64,000 bases of DNA, taken from NCBI GenBank assembly GCA_008933615.1, contig WBUR01000001.1:62001-126000 (forward strand), in the 5' to 3' direction. The notes under the pieces were generated by a model that saw nothing but the letters and a program-made list of their open reading frames with translations, searched no databases and had not been told where the DNA came from. The translations under genes were made by a program, and so were the position numbers. This DNA comes from a bacterium (GTDB lineage: Bacteria > CLD3 > SB21). Positions within the stretch are counted from its first letter, which is position 1; the number at the start of each line of letters is the position of its first letter. Positions 19,460 through 29,277 of this stretch are shown here, one piece after another.

Positions 19460-20288
19460 GAGACACCTCTTTGCGGCGCATATTGCGCGTGAGTACATCT
19501 TCGTCTATGATACCCAATTGCTCGCTTATTTTTGAGAGGTAAGCCTGATGGCATAGATTGATCGCTTTACGCGGGAACCCATGGCTGTAGGCATAAATTT
19601 GTTTCAGCGCACTTTTTGTGAATACACGGTACATATCTTCATATCCCGATCGCTTCAAGCGATGGCCGATCATGTGGAACAATTCTTCCTCGTTAAACGG
19701 CTGCAGGACGTAGGCGGCGGCTATACGATCCATGAAATTGGGCATAGAACGAACTTTATCGGCAAATTCCATTTGCGCCAAAATGACCACTTGTATCAGC
19801 TTGCTTTCGTTGGTCTCGTAGTTCAATAGACTTCGAATGATCTCCATCATCGGCTCATTTAGTTTTTGACCTTCATCGATGATCAAAACCGGAATTTTCT
19901 TTTCGTTTACGCCTTTGAAATAGAGAAAACTTTGCAGCGCTTCTTTATATTCCAATACCGATTGCGCTTTGGTTTTTATTTCAAATAACCGGCTCAAATG
20001 GGCCAGGAATTCAAGTTCATCAACAAACTGCGGATCGAGGATCAAACGGAATATATAATCCGGTTTATCCTGAAACAGTCGCATCAATATTCGTCCAACG
20101 GTGGTCTTCCCGGTTCCGACATCGCCCAACACTACACTCAATCCTGAACGCAAGCGTATGGATGATTCCAGCGTTTGCAGGCAGGCAACGTGTTGGCCTG
20201 AAAAGTAAAACAACTGTGGGTCCGGCGACATGGAAAACGGGTTCTTTTTAGGAACGTTCACTTCGATTTTCTCATTGGATGGGTACAT
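19452..20288 (-). CDS. ExeA/MshM-like AAA+ ATPase
   Basis: 278 residues of the GspA/ExeA type. Walker A is GDVGTGKTT (about 56-64), Walker B VLIIDEGQKL (about 134), and the sequence has the usual lead PFSMSPDPQLFYFSGQH. It lacks the membrane helix and peptidoglycan-binding C terminus of ExeA, so it is MshM-like. The family helps insert or assemble the secretin, using ATP. Its stop overlaps the PilM-PilN start, implying coupled translation. An ATPase of this type in a pilus operon points to an MSHA-like locus. Confidence 0.88.
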   Translation of the reverse strand: MYPSNEKIEVNVPKKNPFSMSPDPQLFYFSGQHVACLQTLESSIRLRSGLSVVLGDVGTGKTTVGRILMRLFQDKPDYIFRLILDPQFVDELEFLAHLSRLFEIKTKAQSVLEYKEALQSFLYFKGVNEKKIPVLIIDEGQKLNEPMMEIIRSLLNYETNESKLIQVVILAQMEFADKVRSMPNFMDRIAAAYVLQPFNEEELFHMIGHRLKRSGYEDMYRVFTKSALKQIYAYSHGFPRKAINLCHQAYLSKISEQLGIIDEDVLTRNMRRKEVSHV

Positions 20289-20302
20289 GATCTTATTCCT
20301 TT

Positions 20303-21778
20303 TTAATCGGCGCCGACGGCCATGACGCAGTTACGCCCATATTCTTTTGCTTTATATAATCCCGCATCGGCTTTTTCAATCAGTTGTTTGACCTGTGCGG
20401 AATCGTCGGGAAATGTCGATACGCCCATGCTGACGGTTAAATTGCCGAGCGGTTGTTTGTCCTGATTTTCAAAGTACGTTTCTTCAACTTTTTTTCTTAA
20501 CTTTTCCGCGATCATTAATGCTTGTATCTTACTGGTTTCCGGAAGAATCAACGCAAATTCCTCCCCGCCGTACCGGCATTCCATGTCGCAAATTCGCGTC
20601 GTCTCACGGAAGAGTGCGGCAACTTTTTTTAGCACATCATCGCCGGCCTGATGTCCGTTGTTGTCGTTATATTTTTTAAAATGATCGACGTCCAAAAGGA
20701 TCAGCGACATCTTGAGAAAATGCCGCGCGGATCGCTGTAATTCGCGATCCAGTTCGTCATTAAAGAAACGGCGATTGTACAATCCGGTCAAGCCGTCCGT
20801 GATAGCCTGCTGTTTAAAATTTCTATAATTTTCATGGAGAAAATTATATACGTCCACATGTCCCAATGTCAACCCCAGCGCATAGGCATATCGCTGTAAA
20901 AGGTCTTTACTTTCCATAAGGCGTTTTTTACTTTTATGTCCCACCATAAGGATTGCGCTGGTTTGAGTCTTACCTTGATAATTTTCGATCATTTCTTCTG
21001 GATTATCTAAGCTTACAATCGGTATGAGAAAAAGCACTTCAGAATCTAGTATCTCGCGAAGCTGATGAATATGCGAGAGGTTGTGATTATCGATTTGAGA
21101 GGGGCCTTCCATGTCGTCGACCAGAAAATAGCTTTTGCGATGATTCAGTAGATCGCTGTACGGACGCTTATCGGTTCGAATATCCAGGCTATTTAGCGAA
21201 TCGAGCGTCGCGTTGGACCAAGAGATGGGAACCAACTTATTTTGCGCCTTGTCGTAAATCCAAAGAACGGCGCTGTTAAAATTAAGTTCTTCGCAAAGCG
21301 AGGACGTGACGGTCTTAAGCAGCACTTTGCGATCGGTTATGGTAAAAAGATTCTGCGTAACGTTGTTCAGTTTGATCAGCATCTGGCTGTAATTTCGTTC
21401 CTGCTGTATGACCTGCCTGAACCACTGGTTTTCTTTTTCCAGCGCGATATTCTCTTCGACAAATTTACGCATGGTCATTTGCGTTTTTTCAAAGACCGTC
21501 TGCTCTATATATTTGACTTCGGTATTCAGTGAATCTTTATCGAATATTTTTAAGCGTCCGATAGCTGTAATGGCATGAATAAAGCTTGATACACGGTTTT
21601 TGAGTTTACGCGATATGAAAGATAATTTATTTTTCAGGGTTTCTTTAAGATCGTCTTGGTGAACCCTTATGTAATTCCCCGGAATAGTTGTTGTTCCTTT
21701 CACGTCGGCGGCTAATACTTCATTCTGAATTTTAGCCATTTCCCAAATTAGCCGGAACGTTGTAAAAAATCTTTTCAT
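20303..21778 (-). CDS. Diguanylate cyclase with GAF-like domain
   Basis: 491 residues. The C-terminal 165 carry a GGDEF domain: TDGLTGLYNRRFF, ILLDVDHFKKYND, and the active-site loop RYGGEEFALILPE. There is no clear upstream RxxD inhibitory site. Residues 130-310 look like a GAF sensor (LNNVTQNLFTITDRKVLLKT start; WIYDKAQNKLV). The N-terminal 120 residues are helical. It makes cyclic-di-GMP in the cytoplasm. Its place inside the pilus operon suggests local control of pilus activity, with the HD-GYP protein at the left edge as possible antagonist (inference). Confidence 0.93.
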   Translation of the reverse strand: MKRFFTTFRLIWEMAKIQNEVLAADVKGTTTIPGNYIRVHQDDLKETLKNKLSFISRKLKNRVSSFIHAITAIGRLKIFDKDSLNTEVKYIEQTVFEKTQMTMRKFVEENIALEKENQWFRQVIQQERNYSQMLIKLNNVTQNLFTITDRKVLLKTVTSSLCEELNFNSAVLWIYDKAQNKLVPISWSNATLDSLNSLDIRTDKRPYSDLLNHRKSYFLVDDMEGPSQIDNHNLSHIHQLREILDSEVLFLIPIVSLDNPEEMIENYQGKTQTSAILMVGHKSKKRLMESKDLLQRYAYALGLTLGHVDVYNFLHENYRNFKQQAITDGLTGLYNRRFFNDELDRELQRSARHFLKMSLILLDVDHFKKYNDNNGHQAGDDVLKKVAALFRETTRICDMECRYGGEEFALILPETSKIQALMIAEKLRKKVEETYFENQDKQPLGNLTVSMGVSTFPDDSAQVKQLIEKADAGLYKAKEYGRNCVMAVGAD

Positions 21779-21791
21779 GATTTTATTTCAA

Positions 21792-22775
21792 TTAAAATTG
21801 TTTCCAATTACGCCAGAATGTGATATACGGCAATCCGCTGACGGCGTAAAGTGAGAGGAATTTTTTGATATACGACGCGCGATAATAGATATTGATCTTG
21901 TTTATGTTTCCATTTCCTTCAATATTAGTTCCTCCAAAAATTCCGCCGTATACCGATTCTTTATTATCGAGGTCGACTTGTTGAACAACGGATACAGGGC
22001 TGGGTAGATAAAGAACGCCATCCAGCTTTTGACTGTTTTTTAGGACGACGTCTCCGGTGACAACAATAATACCGAATATTTGACCGCTGTTCTTAACTTC
22101 CAAATCGCCTTCAATGTAAACCACATTGGGCGTATCGCTCGGAATCCCATCGGGGCGTGGATGATAGAAATTGGCATCCGATCCGGTTGGATAGGAAGCG
22201 CCATTGCTGACAGAAAGACTAGAACTAAAATAATGTCCCTGCGCAATCGCCATTTGTTTCATTTTGTTCAAATCCATTTCAGGAAGTTCGGTTGCATGAT
22301 CGTAAGCAAGTGAAGGATTGGGATTGCCGGCCGAATCATTGATCGTCACATCGTTGAGATTCCCGCTGATATACACGGCATAGCCTGAAATATCGCTTAA
22401 ACGTATTCTGTAAGTCTGACGAGAGGAGGCATTTCCTGATGTGGCAAGAACCCTTACCTGCAGAGTATCTTTTAGATAAGCATAAATGGTACTGTCTTCA
22501 ACATTGATCGTGGCTGTTCCGTTAGCAATCGTCTGATTACCTGCGCTCCAATGCCAGTTGCTAGTATTCAAAGATTTTTTGACTGCATAATCAATGGCAG
22601 ATTGAGCGGTGTAGAACGATCTTGCTGTCTGTGCATCAAGCGCAATCATCTTGGAATTATTTTGAACAAAGTTAACCATGACCAGGCCGGCCAAGGTGAG
22701 CGTCGTTACAAAAAAAATCACGGCTATCAGGGTCGATCCTTTTTCATTCTTAATATATTTGCTTGAATTTTTCAT
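21792..22775 (-). CDS. PilX-like pilus assembly protein
   Basis: 327 residues. The N terminus has the pattern of pilus-associated PilX proteins: basic lead, KGSTLIAVIFFVTTLTLAG as hydrophobic helix (about 13-34), then a long domain with a serine/glycine/asparagine-rich middle. The C-terminal half contains EGDLEVKNSGQIFGIIVVTG and GVLYLPSPVSV, which suggest a right-handed beta-helix of the kind seen in large minor pilins. No classical prepilin G-F-T-x-x-E site is visible. It is co-oriented with the pilin-like genes and probably caps or primes the pilus. Confidence 0.72.
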   Translation of the reverse strand: MKNSSKYIKNEKGSTLIAVIFFVTTLTLAGLVMVNFVQNNSKMIALDAQTARSFYTAQSAIDYAVKKSLNTSNWHWSAGNQTIANGTATINVEDSTIYAYLKDTLQVRVLATSGNASSRQTYRIRLSDISGYAVYISGNLNDVTINDSAGNPNPSLAYDHATELPEMDLNKMKQMAIAQGHYFSSSLSVSNGASYPTGSDANFYHPRPDGIPSDTPNVVYIEGDLEVKNSGQIFGIIVVTGDVVLKNSQKLDGVLYLPSPVSVVQQVDLDNKESVYGGIFGGTNIEGNGNINKINIYYRASYIKKFLSLYAVSGLPYITFWRNWKQF

Positions 22776-22959
22776 AATTATCTAAGCGCAGTTTTTTATT
22801 CTACCTATGGTGAACGCAATCACTATGCCGTGATTATGGCATAAAATCCACAATTTTACCGCTGTAAATTATGTACTTAGATATAGCGCTTTGATGAGTC
22901 TTTAGGGGTTATACCTATACTTATGGGTAATTTCCACAGCAGGTGAAAGGAAGGCGGTT
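22776..22959. other. Intergenic spacer with a weak hairpin
   Basis: The spacer between the PilW-like and PilX-like genes is long for this operon. It contains tatgcc-gtgattat-ggcata near 22824-22843, a 6-bp stem without a T tract. It could be a transcript-processing or attenuation site, or the region may hold a promoter for the downstream genes. Nothing else stands out. Confidence 0.3.
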
Positions 22960-23469
22960 TTAGCGCATGTTCCGTAAAAGGATGTAATTGTCTTTTGAAA
23001 ACGAATAACCTTGATAGGCTATAGTAAAAACATAGCGGATCTTGGCGATTTGATTGGTGGGAGATGCCGAAGTCCACGTAGTACCGTCCCATTTATAATA
23101 GCTGAAGGCAAAACTTGAGATGCCGCTTGCATAGGCGACGGTATTTTTTTTTATTTGTTGAGACGAGTAAACAAGGTCGATCACAGTGTTGGATGTATTA
23201 GTAAACTTGAATTGTGTAGAAGTAGCGATGATAACGCTAGCGTTGTTTTTTACATTCTTCGCTTCGCGTTCAATTAACTCTGAAGCGGAATGAGCATTTT
23301 GAACGGCAGTAGAAGAGCGAAGTACATTGACATAAATATCGGTCGATTTTACAAAAACATAATACGCGCCAACGAAAATAACGCTCGCCAAACTGATGTA
23401 GGTCAGAAGTTCGATGATCGTAAAGCCGAATTCGTTACCGCTGCTATTTTTGACTGATTTTAATTTCAT
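22960..23469 (-). CDS. Prepilin-like protein (PilW/PulJ type)
   Basis: 169 residues with a prepilin leader: a short charged lead, then G-FTIIELLTYISLASVIFVG, where cleavage would fall after the glycine before Phe and the fifth mature residue is Glu. The C-terminal domain has the short beta pattern of minor pseudopilins (VIIATSTQFKFTNTSN, KNTVAYASGISSFAF). It is likely a minor pilin processed by the peptidase at 28483-29259. It lies 4 bp downstream of the next pilin-like gene. Confidence 0.85.
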   Translation of the reverse strand: MKLKSVKNSSGNEFGFTIIELLTYISLASVIFVGAYYVFVKSTDIYVNVLRSSTAVQNAHSASELIEREAKNVKNNASVIIATSTQFKFTNTSNTVIDLVYSSQQIKKNTVAYASGISSFAFSYYKWDGTTWTSASPTNQIAKIRYVFTIAYQGYSFSKDNYILLRNMR

Positions 23470-23473
23470 ATAG

Positions 23474-23881
23474 CTAATATCGTGTAAGCCAACACTTGAG
23501 TTGAACGTTTGGCATTAGATTGTGACTAACCGTTACGACCGCCTCAGCATAGGATACGCCGGAAAAGTACTTACCGGCAGTATCGATAAGCACAGTGCGA
23601 ACATATCCGTTGGAAATCGATTCCGAAGGATATCGCCCTGAAGTCGTAACCCACGAATACCCTCTGGTCGCTGATAATTTGTCCGTTACAATTTCCTCCA
23701 ATTTTTGATTACACAGCATTATAGCCTTGGTTTCGATCTCGTAGACGGAACTGTTGATAAAAATGTACGAATACAACTGAAGCAGTGCCGGCAAAGCAAT
23801 CCCTATAAAAAGCACCGTCGTGATCAATTCTATCATAGACGAGCCTCGTTCGCTTGAACATATTGAATTCTTTGCCGCCAT
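23474..23881 (-). CDS. Prepilin-like minor pilin (PilV/MshD type)
   Basis: 135 residues with ERGSSMIELITTVLFIGIA near the N terminus: the Ser-Met-Ile-Glu phrase and hydrophobic helix match class III pilin leaders, with cleavage probably after the Gly. The small remainder contains a beta pattern and few cysteines. It starts 1 bp after the PilC stop. A minor pilin role is inferred from leader and order. Confidence 0.82.
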   Translation of the reverse strand: MAAKNSICSSERGSSMIELITTVLFIGIALPALLQLYSYIFINSSVYEIETKAIMLCNQKLEEIVTDKLSATRGYSWVTTSGRYPSESISNGYVRTVLIDTAGKYFSGVSYAEAVVTVSHNLMPNVQLKCWLTRY

Positions 23882-23882
23882 A

Positions 23883-25094
23883 TCATTTCTTCCCCATGTG
23901 GCCCATCATATCCCACATCGGCAGGAATATAGACAGGGCAATAAATAAGACCAGACCGCCCAACAGCACTGTGATCATAGGTTCGATCAGCGTAGTTAGA
24001 TTTTTTACAGTATAATCAACTTCGGCATCATAATATTCGGCAATGTTTTCCATCATGCTGTCGAGGGCGCCCGACTTCTCCCCGATGGAAATCATCTGCA
24101 CAACGATGGGCGGAAAGATCACGCTTTTTTTTAACGGCTGCGCCAGCCCCTGCCCGTCTTTCACTCCGTTGATAGCCTTGTAGATCTCGTCCGCAACGAT
24201 AATATTTCCGATGGTCTGCGCAATGATCGTCAGCGTTTGTAAGATCGGCAAACCGCTTCGGTTCAGGGTTTCAAATGTTTTCGCAAAACGCGAAATGTAG
24301 GTTTTGACATTGAGTATCCCGAAAACGGGCAGATGAAGTTTTCGCTCGTCCCAGAATCTCTTACCCGCAGGAGTTTTAACAAATGCACGAACTCCAAAAT
24401 ATAGCATCGTCAAAGCGGGAATAACAATCATCCAATATTCCGTGATGGCCGTGTTAATTCCAATCAAGATCCGCGTCGGTAGCGGTAATTCCACTTTCAT
24501 TTTTTGAAAAATGCTGACGAATTTCGGTACGACGGCTAGAATCAATACGACGAAGGCAACGGAAATGCCAAAAAGAACGATAATGGGATAGCGAGTCGCT
24601 TTTTTAATATTTGTTCTGATCTCAAGATCATGAGCCAAAAAGGAAACCAGGCGTTCCAAGACTTCTTCCAATACTCCGCCTGCTTCGCCGACACGAATCA
24701 TGTCAACGTAGAGATCGGAAAAAGCACCAGAATGTGGACGCAATGCATCGCACAAAGGCTTTCCGCTTTGAATATCGGCCGAGACCTGTTTCAAAATTTC
24801 TTTCATCGTTTCCGAACCGGCTTGCTCTTCCAACGCCGCGAGGCACGACACCAAGGGGACGCCCGCCTTGAAAAGCGTCGCAAATTGTTTTGTAAAAACA
24901 ATGACTTCTTTTGGGTCTACTTTTTTCTTTTTTAACTTACCTGAAAAAAGCCCCGCTTTCTTTTCTGTGATCTGCAAAGGCAGATAATTCAACCTGTCAA
25001 GGTGTTCTGTTACGAATCCGATATTTGGAGCGTCGATGACGTCGACCACGACCTGTCCTGCATTATTGATCGCCCGAAAATTGAATTGTGACAT
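23883..25094 (-). CDS. pilC: Type IV pilus inner-membrane platform protein PilC/MshG
   Basis: 403 residues of the GspF/PilC family. Two T2SSF domains are visible (KQFATLFKAGVPLVSCLAAL; FAKTFETLNRSGLPILQTL), each with the typical G-x-P signature, and three membrane helices (about 168-190, 218-236, 372-395). GAGGAG precedes the ATG. It sits between the extension ATPase gene and the pilin-like genes. It couples ATP-driven rotation to pilin insertion. Confidence 0.95.
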   Translation of the reverse strand: MSQFNFRAINNAGQVVVDVIDAPNIGFVTEHLDRLNYLPLQITEKKAGLFSGKLKKKKVDPKEVIVFTKQFATLFKAGVPLVSCLAALEEQAGSETMKEILKQVSADIQSGKPLCDALRPHSGAFSDLYVDMIRVGEAGGVLEEVLERLVSFLAHDLEIRTNIKKATRYPIIVLFGISVAFVVLILAVVPKFVSIFQKMKVELPLPTRILIGINTAITEYWMIVIPALTMLYFGVRAFVKTPAGKRFWDERKLHLPVFGILNVKTYISRFAKTFETLNRSGLPILQTLTIIAQTIGNIIVADEIYKAINGVKDGQGLAQPLKKSVIFPPIVVQMISIGEKSGALDSMMENIAEYYDAEVDYTVKNLTTLIEPMITVLLGGLVLFIALSIFLPMWDMMGHMGKK

Positions 25095-25105
25095 GACATT
25101 CTCCT

Positions 25106-26812
25106 CTAATCTATCGTAGTAACGCGTAAAACCTCTTCGACGGTAGTCAAACCCTGCAATACTTTGGAAATACCGTCTTGTCTCAAGGTTCGCATCCCGT
25201 TTTCGATTGCGGCTTCTTTTATTTTGCCTGAAGAGGCGCGCTCCATGGTCAATTTCTTAATGTCTTCATTGACCATGAGTAATTCGTAAATGGCAAGGCG
25301 TCCTTTGTACCCTTTATTATTACAATGTGAACAGCCCTTCGTTCGGTAGAACGATTGCGATACGCTGGTTTTGATATTCACGGATTTCAATAAACTATCA
25401 TCCGGAGTAAATTTTTCTTTGCACTTTGGACATAATTTTCTAACCAACCGTTGAGCCAGAACGCCGGATACTGCTGACGCAGTCAAAAAAGGCTCAATGC
25501 CCATATCGGTCAACCGATTAATAGCGCTGGGCGCATCGTTAGTATGAAGCGTCGAAAATACGAGATGTCCCGTCAGCGCCGATTCAACGGCTATATGCGC
25601 GGTTTCTTTATCGCGAATTTCACCGACCATAATCACATCAGGATCTTGGCGCAAAATCGACCTTAAGCCGGCGGCAAAGGTTAATCCTATCTTCGAATTG
25701 ATCTGGCATTGACGGATCAGATCCAACCGGTATTCAATCGGATCCTCTACAGTAATGATGTTCTTGTCCACAGAATTGATTGAACTTAACGCAGAATACA
25801 GCGTGGTAGTTTTGCCGCTTCCAGTCGGCCCGGTCACCAGGATGATACCGTTTGGGCGGCGGATCAGTTCTTCGAAAAACATCATCGTATTTTTATCAAA
25901 CCCTAGATCCTGCATGCCGACCAGAACCGATCCCTTATCCAAAATTCTCATAACAATATTCTCGCCGTTAATCGTTGGAAACGACGAGATTCGAAAATCA
26001 ATGGTTCGGTTCCCTATTCGCGTTTGAAACCTTCCGTCCTGGGGTAATCTTTTTTCCGCTATATCCAATCCCGACATGATCTTGAATCGCGACAACAGCG
26101 CCGATTGTAAATGTTTGTCAAGCACAAACGACTCTTTCATGATTCCGTCGATGCGAAAACGCACCAATAAATTTTTGTCTTCAGGTTCAATGTGAATGTC
26201 GCTCGCACCTTCCTTAAAAGCAGCCGAGATAATGACATTCGAAAGGCGAATGATGGGTGTGTCCTGGGCCGCTTCTTCCATTTCCTCGCGGGACTGAGCT
26301 TTTTCCTCAATTGAGACCATCTCAATGTCAAGTTGATAGTCCTTGACCGCATCACGCACCTCGTTTTGATACGCTTCAGATGAACCCTTGAACACCCTGT
26401 TAAACGTTTCCTGAAGATCTTGCTCGGAGCAGAGCATCGGAGAAATATTCAACTTCGTTTGTGATCGTAATTCATCGATGGCTTCTAAATTTCGTGGATC
26501 GACCATGGCAACAGTGAGTTCATCCCCGATCTTGAAGAGTGGAAAAATTTGTTTACTTCTCAGGAATGACTCCGGCAGTAATCCGACAACGAGCGGATCG
26601 TATTCAAATGTGGCAAGATCAATAGTAGGTAAGGCAAGATGATCGGAAAGAATCTGGAGCAGATCGGAATCTTTGACCATTTTTTTTTCCGCAATGATCT
26701 TTCCGAGTTTTTTTCCATTTTTCAACTGGTGGGAGAGTATCTCGGACAATTGCGCTTCCGTCACAAGTTTATTGGCTAGAAGTAACTCGCCTAATTTAGG
26801 CTGTGCTTGCAT
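25106..26812 (-). CDS. pilB: Pilus extension ATPase PilB/MshE/GspE family
   Basis: 568 residues. The N-terminal MshEN/T2SSE_N-type domain (LGELLLANKLVTEAQLSEIL) is followed by the ATPase: Walker A GPTGSGKTTTLYS, Asp box ITVEDPIEY, Walker B DPDVIMVGEIRD, His box GHLVFSTLHTNDA. Near the C terminus a four-cysteine zinc site is present (CPKC, then CSHC-NNKGYKGR), as in PilB and GspE. The N-terminal domain type binds cyclic-di-GMP in some MshE proteins; that would link it to the nearby cyclase (inference). It is followed 11 bp later by pilC. Confidence 0.95.
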   Translation of the reverse strand: MQAQPKLGELLLANKLVTEAQLSEILSHQLKNGKKLGKIIAEKKMVKDSDLLQILSDHLALPTIDLATFEYDPLVVGLLPESFLRSKQIFPLFKIGDELTVAMVDPRNLEAIDELRSQTKLNISPMLCSEQDLQETFNRVFKGSSEAYQNEVRDAVKDYQLDIEMVSIEEKAQSREEMEEAAQDTPIIRLSNVIISAAFKEGASDIHIEPEDKNLLVRFRIDGIMKESFVLDKHLQSALLSRFKIMSGLDIAEKRLPQDGRFQTRIGNRTIDFRISSFPTINGENIVMRILDKGSVLVGMQDLGFDKNTMMFFEELIRRPNGIILVTGPTGSGKTTTLYSALSSINSVDKNIITVEDPIEYRLDLIRQCQINSKIGLTFAAGLRSILRQDPDVIMVGEIRDKETAHIAVESALTGHLVFSTLHTNDAPSAINRLTDMGIEPFLTASAVSGVLAQRLVRKLCPKCKEKFTPDDSLLKSVNIKTSVSQSFYRTKGCSHCNNKGYKGRLAIYELLMVNEDIKKLTMERASSGKIKEAAIENGMRTLRQDGISKVLQGLTTVEEVLRVTTID

Positions 26813-26829
26813 AGGGTCCTATCTTAGAT

Positions 26830-27258
26830 TTATACGGCATCGGCGGCAAAGACCTGATGCTTTTGAGGAACCGACACTTCAGGTTGAATGATCTTTAATA
26901 ATTCATATATCTTCTTCATAAGCGCACCCGAATCATACGGTTTATACATGTATGCGTCCGCGCCCATTTCTAATCCGGTAACACGGTCAATTTCGCGTGC
27001 ACGGGACGTCAGCATGATAACCGGAATATGCCTGTACTTTTCATCAAATTTCAGCAAACGGCAAATCTTAAAGCCGTCTAATTTCGGTAGAAGTACATCG
27101 AGTAAGATCAGATCCGGATTATGGGTCCGGGCTTTCTGCAAAGCATCAATGCCGTCGAAACTTGCCAAAACATCAAATCCGGCCGATTTAAGGCGTAGGC
27201 TGAGCATCTCTACCATGTTGGGATAATCGTCAACGACCATAATTTTATGAGTTTTCAT
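26830..27258 (-). CDS. Single-domain CheY-like response regulator
   Basis: 142 residues, one receiver: KIMVVDDYPN, phospho-acceptor in LILLDVLLPKLDG, VIMLTSRAREIDR and YMYKPYDSG. No output domain follows; the last 20 residues are a short tail. Its ATG lies inside the end of the histidine kinase gene (14-bp overlap), so the two are a cognate pair made together. Placement just before pilB suggests control of pilus extension or twitching direction, as for PilG/PilH-like regulators (inference). Confidence 0.92.
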   Translation of the reverse strand: MKTHKIMVVDDYPNMVEMLSLRLKSAGFDVLASFDGIDALQKARTHNPDLILLDVLLPKLDGFKICRLLKFDEKYRHIPVIMLTSRAREIDRVTGLEMGADAYMYKPYDSGALMKKIYELLKIIQPEVSVPQKHQVFAADAV

Positions 27259-28465
27259 GATGACGCGCCTTTTTACGTTTTGGAAGTGTTATAGTAAATC
27301 TACTGCCCCGGCCATACTCACTTTGAACTTTTATTTTTCCATGATGCAATTTGATAATTTCTTTCACAATACTTAAGCCAAGCCCGCTCCCCTTTTCCCG
27401 ATTCTCGATGTGTTCCGGGTAATTGAGCTGTGCAAATCTTTGAAATAATTTCTTAATATCGGATTTGGAAATTCCAAAACCCCGATCGGTAACGGTAATT
27501 TCAATACTTCCGGTTTTTGATATAGCGCCGATTTCGACAGAACTTGAAGTCGGAGAATATTTTACGGCATTATCGAGTAGATTAATCAGCACCTGTTTCA
27601 TACGGTCCTGGTCGGCATATAAATCAAAGATAGGGTGCGGAATGTTTTCAAATATGGTGATGTTTTTTTCAGCCGCTCTTTTTTCGTTCGATGCAATGAC
27701 GGATTTAATTAAAGGATGAATATCAATTGCGCTACGTTGAATGCGGATTTTGCCGGCATCCAGCCGATTAATATCCAGCAGATCATTTACTAGGCGCGAC
27801 AATCTATTCACTTCTTCATACACGACGCCAATACACTGTTTCTGAACAGGATTTAATACGCCGATACTCTCCTCCAAAATCAGCCCTAAGCCTTCTTTCA
27901 TGGGTGTCAGCGGATTAAACAATTCATGCGCCACAATGGACAAAAACTCTGCTTTTTCATGAGCCTCGTTCCATTGTTTGGATACGTCGCGAAGCAGGCA
28001 CATAGTTCCAATTGGAATATTGCGGTCCAAATAGAGCATCTTTATTTCAACTTCACACACAACGGTTCGTTTGTTCAAAAAGAGCGTTTCTTTTAGATGA
28101 CCTTTTTTAGTAAGTTTTACCCGATTGACGAGTTCCTCAAGATCGATCTTTGACGAACGAGTCAACTCACCCAAAGTCATTTCCGAAGACGCATCAAAGG
28201 CCCCGTGAAAACCCAGCAGTTTTGATGCGTTTTGATTCAATACTCGAATTCGATCAACGAGATCAACCAACACAATACCGTCACTGACATTTTCAATGAC
28301 GGTGTCGTATTCGTTATTCCATAATCGGTGCAGCATTGAATCCGTCTCGGACATGCGCTCGCAAGACATATGTTCGAATGATTTTTCCATTGGTACCATC
28401 ATGGTTGGAGAAGTTTCGTTTTCCATAACCGCGTTAATAGATCTGAGAAGTTGTAAGGTTGCCAT
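27245..28465 (-). CDS. PAS-containing soluble histidine kinase
   Basis: 406 residues without membrane helix. A PAS domain (about 55-165; VIENVSDGIVLVDLVDRI) is followed by HisKA with the H-box SIVAHELFNPLTPMKEGL, an N box (INLLDNAVKYS), DRGFGISKSD and GSGLGLSIVKEI. It is cognate to the overlapping CheY-like regulator. Neither gene is near a chemotaxis array, so it is more likely a cytoplasmic redox or metabolite sensor feeding the pilus motor (inference). Confidence 0.92.
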   Translation of the reverse strand: MATLQLLRSINAVMENETSPTMMVPMEKSFEHMSCERMSETDSMLHRLWNNEYDTVIENVSDGIVLVDLVDRIRVLNQNASKLLGFHGAFDASSEMTLGELTRSSKIDLEELVNRVKLTKKGHLKETLFLNKRTVVCEVEIKMLYLDRNIPIGTMCLLRDVSKQWNEAHEKAEFLSIVAHELFNPLTPMKEGLGLILEESIGVLNPVQKQCIGVVYEEVNRLSRLVNDLLDINRLDAGKIRIQRSAIDIHPLIKSVIASNEKRAAEKNITIFENIPHPIFDLYADQDRMKQVLINLLDNAVKYSPTSSSVEIGAISKTGSIEITVTDRGFGISKSDIKKLFQRFAQLNYPEHIENREKGSGLGLSIVKEIIKLHHGKIKVQSEYGRGSRFTITLPKRKKARHHENS

Positions 28466-28482
28466 ATTAAATTTTCCTGCAT

Positions 28483-29259
28483 CTAGTGTCCGATAACAAG
28501 ATCAAAATACCAGTGAATCATCTCATGTCCATAAAAAATGCATAGGAGTACGGATACCATCATAAACGGAGCCATTGGAATTTCACTCCCGCGTTGAACC
28601 TTTCGGATCGCAATTCCAATCCAGCCTATCACGGTCATGAGCAGAAATGAAACAAACAGGGTAAGGATCAACACTTTCCATCCCAGAAATACGCCAAGCA
28701 ATGCGGCGAGTTTTATGTCGCCCCCGCCCATAGCATCTTTTTTATAAAACAGTCGTCCAATGATCGCAATGATAAACATGCCTAAGCCGCCCGCTAAAAA
28801 TCCGATGGCGCCATCTATAAGTTGATACTTCCCTTCTAATCCGGTGAAAAGAAATGCGAACGGAAAGCCGAAAAGGATAATTCGGTCCGGAATGATGTGA
28901 TATTCATAATCAATACGGGCGATCGTGAGCATCATGAGAGTAACGAAAGATATTTTATAAAACAGAATTCCGTAACCAAATTGTCCATACATAAAACACA
29001 GAATTAACGCAGACCCGATTTCTATCAAGGGATAGACCAATGAAATCTTTGTACTACAATGCTCGCAACGGCCTTTCTGAATGAGATAGCCCCACAGCGG
29101 AATATTATGATACCATCGGATCGCATGGCCGCACGCGGGGCAGTGAGAACCCGGGAACCACAACGATTGGCCAAGCGGAACGCGATAGATCACAACATTC
29201 AAAAAACTTCCGATCATTAATCCGATCAGTCCGATGATAAAATAGGGATAGGTTTCCAC
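28483..29259 (-). CDS. pilD: Prepilin peptidase / N-methyltransferase PilD
   Basis: 258 residues with about seven membrane helices. The N-terminal methyltransferase part has the four-cysteine site CPACGH and CEHCSTK. The two aspartates of the peptidase are in RIDYEYHIIPDR and GGGDIKLAALLG. It cleaves the leaders of the pilin-like proteins in this locus and methylates the new N terminus at the inner membrane. Length and topology are normal. Confidence 0.95.
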   Translation of the reverse strand: METYPYFIIGLIGLMIGSFLNVVIYRVPLGQSLWFPGSHCPACGHAIRWYHNIPLWGYLIQKGRCEHCSTKISLVYPLIEIGSALILCFMYGQFGYGILFYKISFVTLMMLTIARIDYEYHIIPDRIILFGFPFAFLFTGLEGKYQLIDGAIGFLAGGLGMFIIAIIGRLFYKKDAMGGGDIKLAALLGVFLGWKVLILTLFVSFLLMTVIGWIGIAIRKVQRGSEIPMAPFMMVSVLLCIFYGHEMIHWYFDLVIGH

Positions 29260-29277
29260 TTTTATTCCTCTTTTGTT